Below are positions 51,770 through 63,290 of a DNA stretch of 64,000 nt, in pieces. Every line of letters starts with the position of its first letter. Within the stretch, counting starts at the first letter, position 1. The position numbers were made by a program, and so were the translations under genes. Under the pieces are notes generated by a model. It was not told the DNA's origin and searched no databases. It saw only the letters and a program-made list of their open reading frames with translations. The DNA is from Sternotherus odoratus (lineage: Eukaryota > Chordata > Testudines > Kinosternidae): the NCBI GenBank assembly GCA_032164245.1, contig JAVMKO010000189.1, forward strand, positions 62,001 through 126,000. Reading direction: 5' to 3'.

Positions 51770-52350
51770 CCCCTCCCCCACCCCCGAGACAGCCAGTCCC
51801 CCCCCCCCGCTCCCACCCCCCCACTGGACAGAGCCCTGGCCCGTTCCCCATCCCCCGCCCCTGAGACAGCAAGTCCCTCCCCCACTCCCACCCCCCACTG
51901 GACAGAGCCCTGGCCCGTTCCCCATCCCCCGCCCCCGAGACAGCTAGCCCCCCCCCTTCCCCCCCCCCCCAGCAACGGCCTGCCCTGGCCCGGTCCCCCT
52001 CCCCCATGCCCCGGAGCCAGCCAGTCCCCCCTCCCCCACCCCCATCTGGCAACGGCCTGCGCTGGACAGAGCCCTGGCCGGTCCCCCCCCACACCGGAGC
52101 CAGACAGTCTCTCCCCGGGAACGGCCTGTCCTGGACGGAGCCGTGGCCCGTTCCCTCCCCCTGAGTCAGCCAGTCCCCCTTCCAACACCCCCGGGAACAG
52201 GACAGGAGCCGTGGGACATCCCCACCCCAGCTACTCCTTCCCAGCACCCGCCCCCACTCACTGCCACTGGGAACTGTCCCCACCCCCACCTCCGCTGCAG
52301 CCATCCACTCTTTCCCAGCCCCCCACCCCGCAAAGCCAGCCAGTCCCTCC
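51770..52350 (-). repeat. C-rich (sense G-rich) minisatellite, shorter allele
   Basis: Same units as 18280-19030 but fewer of the near-identical ones. Confidence 0.85.
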
Positions 52351-52446
52351 CAGCCCGTGGCCCCGCACCCCTGCCCTGTCCCACGATCGATTCAATAAAC
52401 GTTTGGCGAAGCAGGAGGCCAGCCCGACGCTGCCAGTCACGGGAGT

Positions 52447-52452
52447 TTTATT
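52447..52452 (-). terminator. Poly(A) signal of the receptor gene (right copy)
   Basis: AATAAA in sense, same position relative to the gene as in the left arm. Confidence 0.55.
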
Positions 52453-52899
52453 GCCCATTATCCGCTGGGAGCCGCGTGATCGATCCCCGCCACGCCCCGG
52501 CTGCTTCAATAATTGCTCCGTGAGCCGCAGGGAGCGATCCCCCCGCCCCGCCCCCCCGTTTTCCCTGCTCACGCTGGCTGGTGGGGCTGGGGGTCTCCCA
52601 CACTGCACCCAGGGGTGTCACCCAAAGACCTTGAACCCCTGGCTGGGCTCAGCGTAAGCCAAGCGGCTCAGCGCCGTCCAGGATGGGCCCCATATTTCAC
52701 AGCCAGTAACCCCGGGACACAACGGCAGGAGAAGAAACTGCGGTGCCTGGCCGGGGAGCTGCCGAGGGGGCAGGCACCGGGGATTGGGGCCGGGGGGGGG
52801 GGGGCGTCACCCCTTCTCTTTACAGATAGGACAGGGAGCTCGGCGGGGTGCTAAGCCGCCAGCAGGGGAACAGGGAGCAGGGCCGGGCCTGGGGCCTTC

Positions 52900-54156
52900 T
52901 CATCTCGGGCCGCTGCGGCCCTGGGGATGAACTTTCGCGCGGGCGCAGCACGGGCCGGGGCGCGGGCAGAGGGAGCCGAGCGCCCGCCCGAAGTCCTTCT
53001 TCCTCAGGGCGTAGAGCAGCGGGTTGGCCAGGGAGTTGAGGTGGGAGAGCAGCACCGCCAGGCGCTCCAGGGCCGCGGAGCTCGGGCAGCCGGGGCAGAG
53101 GAGCCGGACGCAGTAGACGACGTGCAGCGGGATCCAGCAGACGCAGAAGAGGCCGAGCAGGAGGAGCAGGGTGCGGGCCATGGCCAGCTCCCCTCGCTTG
53201 GCCGCCGGCCGCGGGCGGGCCAGGAAGTGCCCCCGCACCAGCCGGAAGAGGTCGGCGTAGATGCCCAGCAGGGCGCCCAGGGGCAGCAGGGTGCAGGCGA
53301 AGAAGACGAAGTAGACCAGGAATTCGGGGGCGAAGACGGAGGCGAAGGAGCAGCGCCCCAGGTGCGCGTCGTCGGCCAGCCGGCGGGGGGGGGGTGCCCC
53401 ACGCCCGCCCGGGGACACCTTGGAGAGGAAGCCGCCGTAGGGCTGGTCGCGGGCGATGAGGACCACGGCGGCGAAGCCGGCGGCGGGCAGGGTCCGGTTC
53501 CCCTCCACGTAGCCCCCCAGGCGGTTCCAGCCCATCATGGGGGAGAGGCCGATCAGCAGGGAGAGCAACCAGCACAGCCCCACGGCCCCCAGCACCCGGC
53601 CCCTCCTCACGTACACGGCGTAGCTGCAAAGACAGAGCCGGCTCAGGGCCCCCGGCACCCTCCAGCTGCCCGGCCCCCGGGGGCCCCCCGAGGCTGGCGA
53701 GGCTCAGATCAGCCCCTGGCTTGGCGCCAGCCCAGCCGGCGTGTCCCAGCGCCCTTTGGCTGGGATCTGCCCCCCCCCCCCCGGGAAGCCTCCCCCTCCC
53801 CCGCGCCCTCGGGGGCCCCGTCCCGCTTGCCTGCTGGGCAGCCGGATCTTCAGGTGGGCGTTGAGCGCGATGAGCAGCAGCAGGAGGATGGAGAACTGGG
53901 TGGTGACCAGGGGGAAGCAGGCCAGGAAGAGGCAGGTGTAGAAGCAGAGGGGGAGCTCCAGGCTGAGCGCGATGGAGAAGGGGATGGCCAGGGCGCCCAC
54001 CCCCAGGTCGGCCACCCCCAGGCAGGCCACCAGGGAGTTGGTGACGCTCCGCAGCTCCCGGTGCCGGCAGACCGCGGCGCACACCAGCAGGTTGGTGCCC
54101 ACCACGGCCAGGGCCAGGACCCCCTCCAGAACGACGAAGCCGAGGTGCAGATCCAT
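52900..54156 (-). CDS. Adenosine-receptor-like class A GPCR, open reading frame of 349 residues
   Basis: Exon 1 is 54156-53831 (ATG at 54156) and exon 2 is 53623-52900. The intron has a GC donor (CAGCAG|GCAAG) and an AG acceptor, in phase 2. Family hallmarks: Asn22, Asp50, Cys75 and Cys200 for the TM3-ECL2 disulphide, Phe202 after it, Trp272 in CWIPLH, His303, and NPLLY at 309-313. A sequon NRT lies at 151-153 in extracellular loop 2. Departures: the DRY triplet is Asn99-Ala100-His101; the position of Asn6.55, which binds adenosine in known receptors, is Tyr279; and the Glu after the ECL2 Phe is Ala203. ECL2 is lengthened by a Gly/Pro/Arg stretch (about 179-189) encoded by the C-run. The tail is short, Cys-rich (CCPRP..CC type) and basic. 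Ligand and G-protein coupling cannot be assumed. Confidence 0.88.
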
Positions 54157-54927
54157 CGCCGGTGGCTCCCGCCGGCCCTGCCCGCTGATAAGCGGCTGCC
54201 GGCTGCGTGTGCCGAGCGATCCCTGAGCAAACAGATGGGGGCCGGCGCGGGGCGGGCGCCGCGTGGATCGATCCGGCTCCCCCGCGGGCGCCAGCCGCAG
54301 GCGGGAGATCGGCCGGTTTGGGGAGTAAGCGAGGGCAGAGTGAGGGGCTGCTCGGGTAGGGGTGGGGTGCTGGGGGGCACCGCTCGGGGGGGGACAGGGG
54401 TCCCCCCCACCAGAGGTTCAGCTAAACGCCTGACCTCTCAGTCTGGCCCCTCACGAGGAATGCAGGGCTGGGAGCTCCATGGGGCAGGGCCGGGCGCGCG
54501 GTTCGGTGAGCGTGCAGCCCCTGGCGCGCTGGGGACCTGGGCCAGACTGGGGACTTCTGGGCCCTACCGTAATACACGTAATAAATAGCAACCGTAACAC
54601 GGGGACTTGAGTCAGGACAGGGTCTCCTGGATGCTACCGTAATATGCAGCCTCTGGTGCAACGGGGACCGGAGTCAGAACGGCCTTTGGAGAAACAGGCT
54701 GCTGGCCCGAGATGGAGAACAGTGGGGCTCTTGGTGGCCCCCCCGCACTCAGAGAGCCCAGGGGAACGGCTGCTCGTCCCGGTGGCCCTGGATCCCCGTG
54801 GGCAGCAGCAGCAGAGGGAGGTGCTGGTAGCCAGAGAGTGACGATCCGTTCGCCCTTCCCTGCACCGTCCGTTCCAATCGCCCCTCGCGAGAAGCAGGGA
54901 CCTTCACCCGGCGGGTCCCCCAGCATC
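54157..54927. other. Upstream region of the receptor gene (right copy)
   Basis: Mirror of 15711-16481: CpG-rich promoter side, then degraded TACCGTAATA repeats near 54565-54640. No gene. Confidence 0.5.
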
Positions 54928-55702
54928 TGTGACGAAGGAGTACTGTGTGTGTGTGCCTCAGTTTCCCCTATGCATTTCTTGGGCCTCTATGTGGAGGGAA
55001 AGGAATGTGTAGCTGATGCAAAGCAAAGCCAAGGTGAAGCTGTAACCTGACCCCAAGTGGGGGAGGGAGGTCAGCTGAACCTGTTGGAGAAAGGTCAGGT
55101 GATGCCTCCTAGCCCGGGAAAGGAACAAAGGAGCAGGGATAGGTTGGGGAGGGGGTGGTCAGTCTGGGTCTAGCTGGAGAGGGGAGAGGAGCCATCTCGC
55201 TCTCTTGCCCCAAGATGGATCCAGCGGAGGGCTCACGCTCGCTCGCTGCATGGTCTGTGTTGGACCAGATGAAAGTCATCAAATAAACCTGGGGGAGAAG
55301 CAGGAGCCCAGAATCTGGGTCTCATTCTCCTAGCACCCCAGAAGGACCTGCCTGACTGAGGGACCCTGTTAAGACTGAGAAGCTGTGAGTTGGATGGTTC
55401 CTGACATCTCAAATAAACCGTCTATTCTGCTGGCTGGTTGAGAGTCACGTTTGACTGTGGATTTGGGGTGCAGAACCCATGGGCTCCCCCAGGACCCCGC
55501 CCAGGCGGGCTTGCTGGGGGAAGCGCACGGAGGGGCAGAAGGTGCTGAATGCTCCGAGGTCAGACCCAGGAAGGTGGAAGTGGGTACCCCTGAAGCTCCT
55601 GGCCTGGGAAACAGGCTGTGTACGGAGAAGGGGCCCTTCCCCCGGAGTCCGGTCTGGCTTCCTAGGGAGCGGTTCAGACCATCGCCCGGGCGCTCCGGGA
55701 CA
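54928..55702 (+). mobile_element. Solo LTR, family A, fused to a neighbouring LTR by deletion
   Basis: Starts TGTGACGAAGGAG after GCATC (54923-54927) and ends CTCCGGGACA. The second GCATC is missing because 360 bp of flank and the start of the next LTR are deleted. Confidence 0.85.
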
Positions 55703-56302
55703 GCCCCTCTCCGCATTGGGGTGCTGCCTCCCCCGGTACATGTTGGTTCGAACAACCCCGTCTCTCCATCGTCTCGTCCTTTCGCCCCTGTCTTGAGGAG
55801 GGACCTGCCTGGTCCCTGTTATCTCTGTGGGATGTGCTCGTTCTGGTGCCCGCCTGGCCCATGTTTCCCTTATTAGTGCTTATATGTGTGTCTGGGCTTT
55901 AGCGGCCTTCTTCTGCCAGCTCCCGTGAGCAGGGCCGGCCTCTGGCTCACAGCACAACTCTGCTTTAGGTTCGCAAAGTCTGGACCATTACTTCAGTTCA
56001 GGCCTCATCGAATAAACCTCTGTGTTACTGGCTGGCTGAGAGTCACGTCTGACTGTGGATTTGGGGTGCAGAACCCATGGGCTCCCCCAGGACCCCACCC
56101 AGGCGGGCTCGCTGGGGGAAGCACACGGAGGGGCAGAAGGTGCTGAATGCTCCGAGGACAGACCCAGGAAGGTGGAAGTGGGGACCCCTGAAGCTCCTGG
56201 CCTGGGACACAGGCTGTGTACGGAGAAGGGGCCCTTCCCCCGAAGTCCTGACTGGTTCCATGGGGATCAAGTTCCAGACCATCGCCCGGGCGCTCCGTGA
56301 CA
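55703..56302 (+). mobile_element. Truncated solo LTR, divergent family-A subtype
   Basis: Mirror of 13974-14593, lacking its sense start. Ends GCGCTCCGTGACA at 56302, followed by CACGT as in the left arm. AATAAACCTC precedes the GGCTGAGAGTCACG segment. Confidence 0.65.
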
Positions 56303-56959
56303 CACGTCGACCCAGGTCTGCCCGTGTCCACACTCCAGCCTTGCTCCCGCCAACGTACGCGGCCTGCTACCCCGACCCCACAGCGCCGCCTCCACCAGCG
56401 GTGCAGGGCTCCTGGGGGTGGGGTTAACCCCGTGTGGACGCTGCGCGTTACTTCCATGGCCTGTCGCCGGCACCCTTCTCAATTTCATGGCTCCCCGCTT
56501 GGAGCTGGGAAATGGACCAGACAGTGGCTCACCCCTCAGGCAGTCGCTCCCGCTAAAGCCCAGCTGCCCCCGGGGTCCGCAGGGAGCTGTGAGCAGGGGC
56601 GCTGCGCAGAGCTGAGTGGAAGTGGCGGTAAGTCGACCTAACCGAGAGGGACCCAGGTGTGTGGGTTAGAGGAGCCCTTAGTGCATTTCCAGCCCCCCAG
56701 GAGAGCTCGGGGCGGCTCGACAGCTCGGCTCTGTCCCCACCCGCAGGGGGGCCGATAAACACAATTCCCACCCCCACCGTGTCTCTCTAATGCCCGGGGA
56801 CCCGGCTACCGCGGTGCTGCAGATTTTCCTTCTCCAAAGGGAAACCAGGAGGTAAAAGATTGATTTTACTGCGGCTCAGGAACAACACACAGAGCAAATT
56901 CCAGCCCTGCCAGGCCCCGTCTCTGGGAAATGTAATAATTGTCTATTAATAGGACGGGC
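56303..56959. other. Intergenic DNA between LTRs (right copy)
   Basis: Mirror of 13316-13973; no gene recognised. Confidence 0.45.
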
Positions 56960-57723
56960 TGTCACGGAGAACCCGGGTGATGGTCTGGAGCCGCTCCCTA
57001 GGAAGCCAGACCGGACTCCGGGTGAAGGGCCCCTTCTCCGTACACAGCCTGTTTCCCAGGCCAGGAGCTTCAGGGGTCCCCACTTCCACCTTCCTGGGTC
57101 TGTCCTCGGAGCATTCAGCACCTTCTGCCCCTCCGTGTGCTTCCCCCAGCGAACCCGCCTGGGCGGGGTCCTGGGGGAGCCCAGGGGTTCTGCACCCAAA
57201 TCCACAGTCAAATGTGACTCTCAGCCAGCCAGCAGAATAGACGGTTTATTTGAGATGTCAGGAACACCATCCAACTCACAGCTTCTCAGTCCAAACAGGG
57301 CCCATCCAGTCCAGCCCTTCTGGGGTGCTAGGAGGTGAGACCCAGATTTTGGGCTCCTGCTTCTTCCCCAGGTTTATTCGATGACTTCCATCTGGTCCAA
57401 CACAGACCATGCAGCAAGTGAGCGTGAGCCCTCAGCTGGATCCATCTTGGGGCCAGAGAGCGAGTTGGCTCCTCTCCCCTTCCCAGCTAGACCCAGACTG
57501 ACTCAACCCCCTCTAGCCCCTCCCTGCTTTCCTTTGTCTCTCTTCCCGGGCTTAAGGTATCACCTGACCTCCCTCCCCCACCTGGGGTCCGATTGCAGCA
57601 TTCAGGGATGCACACCTTGAGAGGGGAGGGGTTGCCTCCTGGCTTCCAGTTTCAGCCCCTAATGCTTAAGAACTGCATAGGGGAAACCGAGGCACACACA
57701 CACAGTACTCCCACTTCGTCATA
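56960..57723 (-). mobile_element. Solo LTR, family A (right copy)
   Basis: 764 bp from TGTCACGGAGAACC to ACTTCGTCATA, with perfect CGGGC duplications at 56955-56959 and 57724-57728. Longer than the left copy (731 bp). Confidence 0.88.
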
Positions 57724-58195
57724 CGGGCCCGTCCCTCGGAAATGAACTCTGTCACGTTCTGTTCATGCCACGCAGGCCGACGGGAGATAAATCCAGCCCG
57801 CCTCTTGCTGGAAGGCTGCAGCGTAAGACGACATCACTGCGCAGAATCCAGGACGATCACACACAAGAACCGAAACCAGAGAGAGACGAAGCAGGCTGCT
57901 CCCGAGGGCCGCGAGGCCGAGGTCCCCCCACCTCGCTCTCCGCAGACTGACTCGGGTTGAGCCGGAGTGGGTCAGCCCCCGAGCGGCCGACCCAGTGTAG
58001 ACGCACCCTGGGTGTGAATGACGTGTGCTGTCCAGGGAGCTACAACAGCACAGTACGAACTGACCGGGCATGCCCAGCGAGGTCAATGGGTGTTTTACCC
58101 CAACTGCCTCAGGCCGGGCTGAGCATCCACTAGGCACCTAAACCCCTTTGGCAACCTGCCCCTTCAGCCTGGTTTAGGGGGTGGGGCTGAGCCCT
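57724..58195. other. Intergenic DNA (right copy)
   Basis: Mirror of about 12112-12584; unclassified. Confidence 0.4.
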
Positions 58196-58660
58196 TGTAA
58201 CGATGCGGCCTCTGGCGGGACACTACTGAAAGTATCAATTCAGGACAAATTGCTTCGAGCACTTACAAACCCGCCAGCCGGAGAGGACTTCGGTCTCACC
58301 CCACTGGCCAACCACAAGTCACAGAAGCAATTCCCTTAATCACTCCAGTTTCCCACGATCACCAGCAGCCACTTGCTATGGGGACGGGTGGTTATGAAAA
58401 CCAACACCCAGTAAAAGAAAATCGGTTCTCCCGATCCCAAAGGACCAGGCCCCAGACCCAGGTCAATATACAGACCCGATCTTACCACAAATCACGCTGC
58501 CGCCAATCCCTGAGAATCGAAAATCGAAAGGTTTATTCATAAAGGGGAAAAGATCTCGGTGGGAGCTAGAATTGGTTCAATGAAATCAGTTGCAACCAGG
58601 GATGGCAAAATTCCTGGGTCAGGGTCGGGGCAGTGGGAGAATAAACTGCAGGTTCGAATC
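58196..58660 (-). mobile_element. Probable LTR 3' part (right copy)
   Basis: Begins TGTAACGATGCGG on the plus strand, with AATAAA in sense near 58540. Mirror of 11650-12111. Confidence 0.5.
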
Positions 58661-59004
58661 CAGTCTCTGGAGAACAAACATTTCCAGAGCCCTCAGTTTC
58701 AAACACAAGCTGCCCAGAGTTCTGTCGACCTGCCGGCCCACCCGGTTACAGATGGGGGGATAATGACCATGCTGAGCTGGGGAAAGGAGACATCCCCACA
58801 GCCGCCTCTCTCTAGACCCCCAGCAGTCCCGTTCCAGCGCCGGCAGGGCCGGGGCCCTGGGAGTGGGGTTGTATTTACCCAGCCATAGGAGCATGCAGGG
58901 AAATTGGAGCCATTCGGGGGAGATCCCGGTGTTAACACTCCGCGTGTAGATAGCACCATCCACTCGGCACCTTCGTCCCCCCCACTCAAAGGGAAGGTCC
59001 CCGT

Positions 59005-59112
59005 TTCACATAGGGGAAACTGAGGCACGGAATAGTGATGTGATCAGCACAGAGTTACACAGAACTACAGTGCAGGAGCTGAGGACAGAACCCAGGTGTC
59101 CTGTGATTTCCC
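59005..59112 (-). mobile_element. MIR/CORE-SINE-like fragment (right copy)
   Basis: GGGGAAACTGAGGCACGG, then GAGGACAGAACCCAGGTG; mirror of 11185-11290. Confidence 0.6.
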
Positions 59113-59251
59113 TTTGCAGACAGCTCCGCGCCCTGTGTTAGTAGCTGGGGGGGGGCTGGCAGACGGCGGGAATTAGTCAGCAGAAGCTTTTGATTGTGCA
59201 GAGAAGCAGCGTTTGTGGGACTTGCCGCCGGGGGGACCCCCAGGGGCCCGG

Positions 59252-62200
59252 CTACTTTCGTCTCTGGGGTTTACTTGGGTTACTTTTACTCGGGTTACTC
59301 GTCTCCCTCCCCCCCTGGCGCCTGGCTGTCAGATAATCGGACACGCTGGCGACGGCTCTCAGCCCGTCCCCGATGGTGCTGAAAATGGTCGACAGAAAGT
59401 TGGTGTTGCTGGAGGAGCTGATTTCCCGCCGGAGGCCCGAGATCTCCTCCTCCATCAGCCGGGCTTTCTCCGCGAAGCCCTTCTGCAGCATGGCCTCCTG
59501 CTCCTTCAGCTTGCTCTCCAGCGCCCGCTCCGCCTCCTGCCGGGCACTGCCCAGCTCCTCCGCCACCTTGGCCTCCAGCTGCCTCACGTTCTCCTGGTGG
59601 CTGCGCTCCTGGTCCTTCAGCAGCTGCTCCGTCTGCAGCCGCTTCTCCTCCGCCGCCTTCCACTGCTGCTCCAGCAGCTCCGCCTTCTGCTTCTCGTCTT
59701 TGGGGGGAAGGAAAGGGGGAAATAGAGGCACAACCCCTCCCCCAACCGCCTGGAGCAGCCCCCAGGCACCACGCAAGTCTGCCCCCCCGACTCGGTCGGC
59801 ATGAGACGGGGGCGGGTATCTAGGGCCACCAGCATTTCAGCACAGGGCCTACCTAACCACGGCTTGAAGGGCAGTTTGGATGGGGACCCACGGAGCCCTG
59901 GGCACGGAGGAAGTGGGGGGCATGCAGAGCCCGGCATGGGAGGGGGGGCAGGGGGTTGCAGGGAGACTCTACAATGAAGGGGGCTGGGAGGGGGCCCCGG
60001 GGGTGAGGGATGCGGGGAGCTCCCGGGGGGTGCAGTGTGTTGGGCTGACAGACGCTCTGCAGGGGGTGACCCCCGGTGTTATTCGCAGCCCGCGTGGCCG
60101 TAGCGCCCCGAGCCCCAGTCCTGGCCCAGGGCCCCGCGGCGCTCGCTGCAGCGACGGAAACCGGGGGCAGCGGCTCCCTCGCAGGCGCTCACCAGCCACG
60201 TGCTTCTCCGCCTCGGTCAGCAGGTCGTCGGCCTTCAGCACGGCCTCCGCCTCGGCCTTCTTACTGGCCAGGAACCGCTCCAGAGCCTCCTCCGCCTGGG
60301 ACCGGAGAAGGGCCAGCGCTGGATTATTCATGAGCTCCAATCAATATGCTAATGAGCTCCCCCCTTTCTCGGGGCGGGGGCCTCACGGGGGGACTCTGTG
60401 CCACCTCGGGGTAAAATGTCACGGGGGCCGGAGTCAGGGGCGGGGAGACGGGGCTGATCCCACCTGTCTGCGGCCTCGTCCCGCCGCCGTGCCGGGGGCG
60501 CCCGAGCCCGGGGGAGAGAGCGAGCGACCGGGTCGAGAGGAGCTGCCCGCCCGCAAGGCAAAGGGCATCACCCGCCGGGGAACGGGGGGTTTCTGCTGGC
60601 GAGGCCCGAACCGGAGCGAAATCCGGCTCCTTCCCCCGGAGCCGCGCTCGCCGTCGTCACTGCCACGCTGGGGGGGAGGGGGGGGGGAAGGGCCCAATTT
60701 CAGACACTCACCTTGACCCCTTTGTTGGGCTTGGCCCGGTAATTCTCCACCACCTGGTTCTGGTCCCGGGCGTAGGCCTGGTACCCGCCGGGCTGGGAGT
60801 AAAGCCCGGTGCTGAGTTTCTGCTCCATGGCGGCCGAGAGCTCCCCCAGCAGGGCCCGGCAGGTCTGCTCCGAAACCGCTTCGTTCTCGGCCAGGAGGGC
60901 GGCGTAGCGCTCCGTGATCCCGGCCTGGGCGGGGACAAGAAAACCCGTCGCAGGGCCACGGCCGGGGCTGCAGTTCGGCACCACCTGCCTCCTCCGGCTG
61001 ACGCCTGCACCCGGCTGTGGGTCACTGGCCAGTCGGGGAATGGGAGAGCCCAAGGCTCAATGGCCAGTCGGGGGATTGGTGGTTCCGGGATTCACTGGCC
61101 AATCGGGAATGGGAGAGCCAGTGAGCCATTGGCCAATCAGGGGAGCGGGAGAGCCAGTGGTCCATTGGCCAATCAGGGGAGCGGGAGAGCCAGTGGTCCA
61201 TTGGCCAATCAGGACATTGGAGAGCCAGTGGTCCATTGGCCAATCAGGACATTGGAGAGCCAGTGGTCCATTGGCCAATCAGAGGAGCGGGAGAGCCAGT
61301 GGTCCATTGGCCAATCAGAGGAGCGGGAGAGCCAGTGGTCCATTGGCCAATCAGGGGAGTGGGAGAGCCAGTGGTCCATTGGCCAATCAGGGGAGCGGGA
61401 GAGCCAGTGGTCCATTGGCCAATCAGGACATTGGAGAACCAAAAGATCACTGGCCAATCGGGTCACCCGGGGACTGGACGGTCCCGGGAGCAGGGTCCAG
61501 GTTTCGGTCGGGGGTCCGTACAGCAGGTGGTTCAAAGGGGCCCTAACCCCCCCCCGGTGCCCCCCCCAGCGGTGCAGATCCATCCCAGCCAGGCTCTCCC
61601 GGCTGCTGGGCCCGGCCCGGGACGCCCCCACCTACCACCAGCCGCGTCTGGACCCTCTGCCCCTCGTCCTTGAAGGAGCGCTGCATGAAGAGCCGCAGGG
61701 CCTCCGCCTCCCGCGTCCCGTGCGCCACCGAGAGCTCGCCCAGCCCCGCCGGCAGCCGCAGCCCCCCCATGCCGGCCGCGTAGTGAGCCAGCCCCTCCCC
61801 GAGGGCCGCCTCGTTCTCCAGGGCGGCCAGGGCGGTCACCGCGTTGTCCAGGCAGGGCACCTGCCCGCTGCGGATGGCGCCCACGTAGGTCTGCACCAAG
61901 GCGCTGAACCCTGGGCGAGGGACGGGGGAGGGGGTAAGAGCCGGGGGGGGAGGGGCCTGTTCATTTGTACAGCCCCTGGCGCCCCGGGACTCCGCTGGGG
62001 AGTGTGTCCCAGGTTGTCCTGGACGCCGACCCCCAGGGGAGAGGGGCCCTTATGGTCACAGACCCAGAGCTCTGCAGACCTCGGTCCAACGGGGCTCACC
62101 GGGGATTCGAACCGCCGGAGGCTCGGGAGGAGGGTCCTCTGAGGACAGCCAGGGCTCCGTAGCCGGGCCCAGAACAAGCTTACGAGGCCAGGTGCAACCC

Positions 62201-62772
62201 ACCGCGGAGTGGTCCAGGTGCCCCCCATGCCCATCCACAGGGGACCCCCTAGGGGACCCTCATCTCTCTAGCCCAGGGGTAACCCCTCCTGCTTGGGGGG
62301 GCTCTGCTTTCACCCCGGGGGGTCAGCAAGAAGGCGGCTGCCAACAAGGACAAAGGGAGAGAGACCAAGGACCCCGGGCACCAGGGGATCTCCCGGAGCC
62401 GGTTCGATCCCCCCATGCAGGGGAAATTCCCTCCCTCCTGGGGCCGGGATTCTCTCGGCCAAAGGGGGCGGATTGGCCGGCAGAGCCCTCGGCCTGCGTC
62501 TCCTCCCAGCAGCCGCGGGGCTGACGTACTTTGCCCGTTGACCGGGATCCCTCCTTTGATCGTCTTGGCGGCCGAGCACTGGAAGACGTAGTCACAGAAC
62601 CGGCGGGTCTGGTCCAGGAACAGCGGGTCCAGGGCACCGGGGGGCAGCGAATCCAGCCGGCCCATGTCCTGCCGCGAGGCCGGCTGGACGAACACGAAGC
62701 ACTTGCGGGTGGGGAAGAAGTTGCGGATGCACTGCCGCGGCAGGTTGTATTCCATCGCCGTCCTGTTGACGC
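59252..62772 (-). CDS. Guanylate-binding protein (GBP), 3' part (right copy)
   Basis: Exons in sense order are 62772-62530, 61910-61636, 60924-60712, 60295-60193 and 59697-59252 (stop), with the same lengths and phases as the left copy. The 425-codon frame is open. Amino-acid differences seen: CSAAKT for CSAVKT; PAGLGELSVAH for PAELGELSAVH; ELSAAM for ELSATM; GRETS for GRGTS and SKPQRRK for SKTQRRK in the tail. As in the left arm, the GTPase catalytic motifs are missing because the upstream exons would lie beyond the satellite. The coiled-coil last exon and basic, CaaX-less end are the same. Confidence 0.9.
61100..61450 (-). repeat. 35-bp double-CCAAT minisatellite, shorter allele
   Basis: Nine copies of ATTGGCCAAT, in the same GBP intron as the 16-copy left array. 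Confidence 0.95.
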
Positions 62773-62865
62773 CTGGAGAGCCAAGGAGAAGCAGGGGGCT
62801 GGGGCTAAAACGGGGCTGGAGCCAGGGATAATCCTGGAGTCTGGGGTCGTTGGCAGCTTCCCAAC

Positions 62866-62996
62866 TGTGACGAAGTGGGAGTACTGTGTGTGTGTGCCTC
62901 AGTTTCCCCTATGCATTTCTTAAGTGTCTATGTGACACTTAAGAAATGCATAGGGGAAACTGAGGCACACACACACAGTACTCCCACTTCGTCACA
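62866..62996. mobile_element. 131-bp perfect hairpin element built from LTR ends, absent from the left arm
   Basis: Two 63-bp arms (start TGTGACGAAGTGGGAGTACT) are perfect reverse complements around the 5-bp loop TATGT. Flanks CCAAC at 62861-62865 and 62997-63001 form a 5-bp target duplication. The left arm has the single empty site (GTTGG, 7139-7143). Each hairpin arm equals the sense start of the family-A LTRs, so it looks like a foldback or MITE-like derivative mobilised with 5-bp duplication. Confidence 0.93.
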
Positions 62997-63001
62997 CCAA
63001 C

Positions 63002-63290
63002 ATTAGGGAAAATTCATCTTAGGTCAGGAGGGAAACGAGAAGTTTTGGAAAATTGAAAAGAACTGACTTTGGGGCTGCAGGGAACGTGGGGTTCGGGTAC
63101 CGGGCATTTCAAACACGTCTGGAGTGGGGACAGGGAATAAAATCAAACGGAGATTTTGGAACCAGACGTTGTTCAAAAGCAAAAGAAAAATAATCCAGTT
63201 TTTTTATTTTTGTATCATTTATTTTCCTCCCAAAGGACGAAGTCAACGCCCCACCCGGAACCCGCGAAATGCACCTTCAGCTGCAGCTTT
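63002..63290. other. GBP intron segment beside the satellite (right copy)
   Basis: Mirror of 6861-7138; no exon. Confidence 0.6.
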
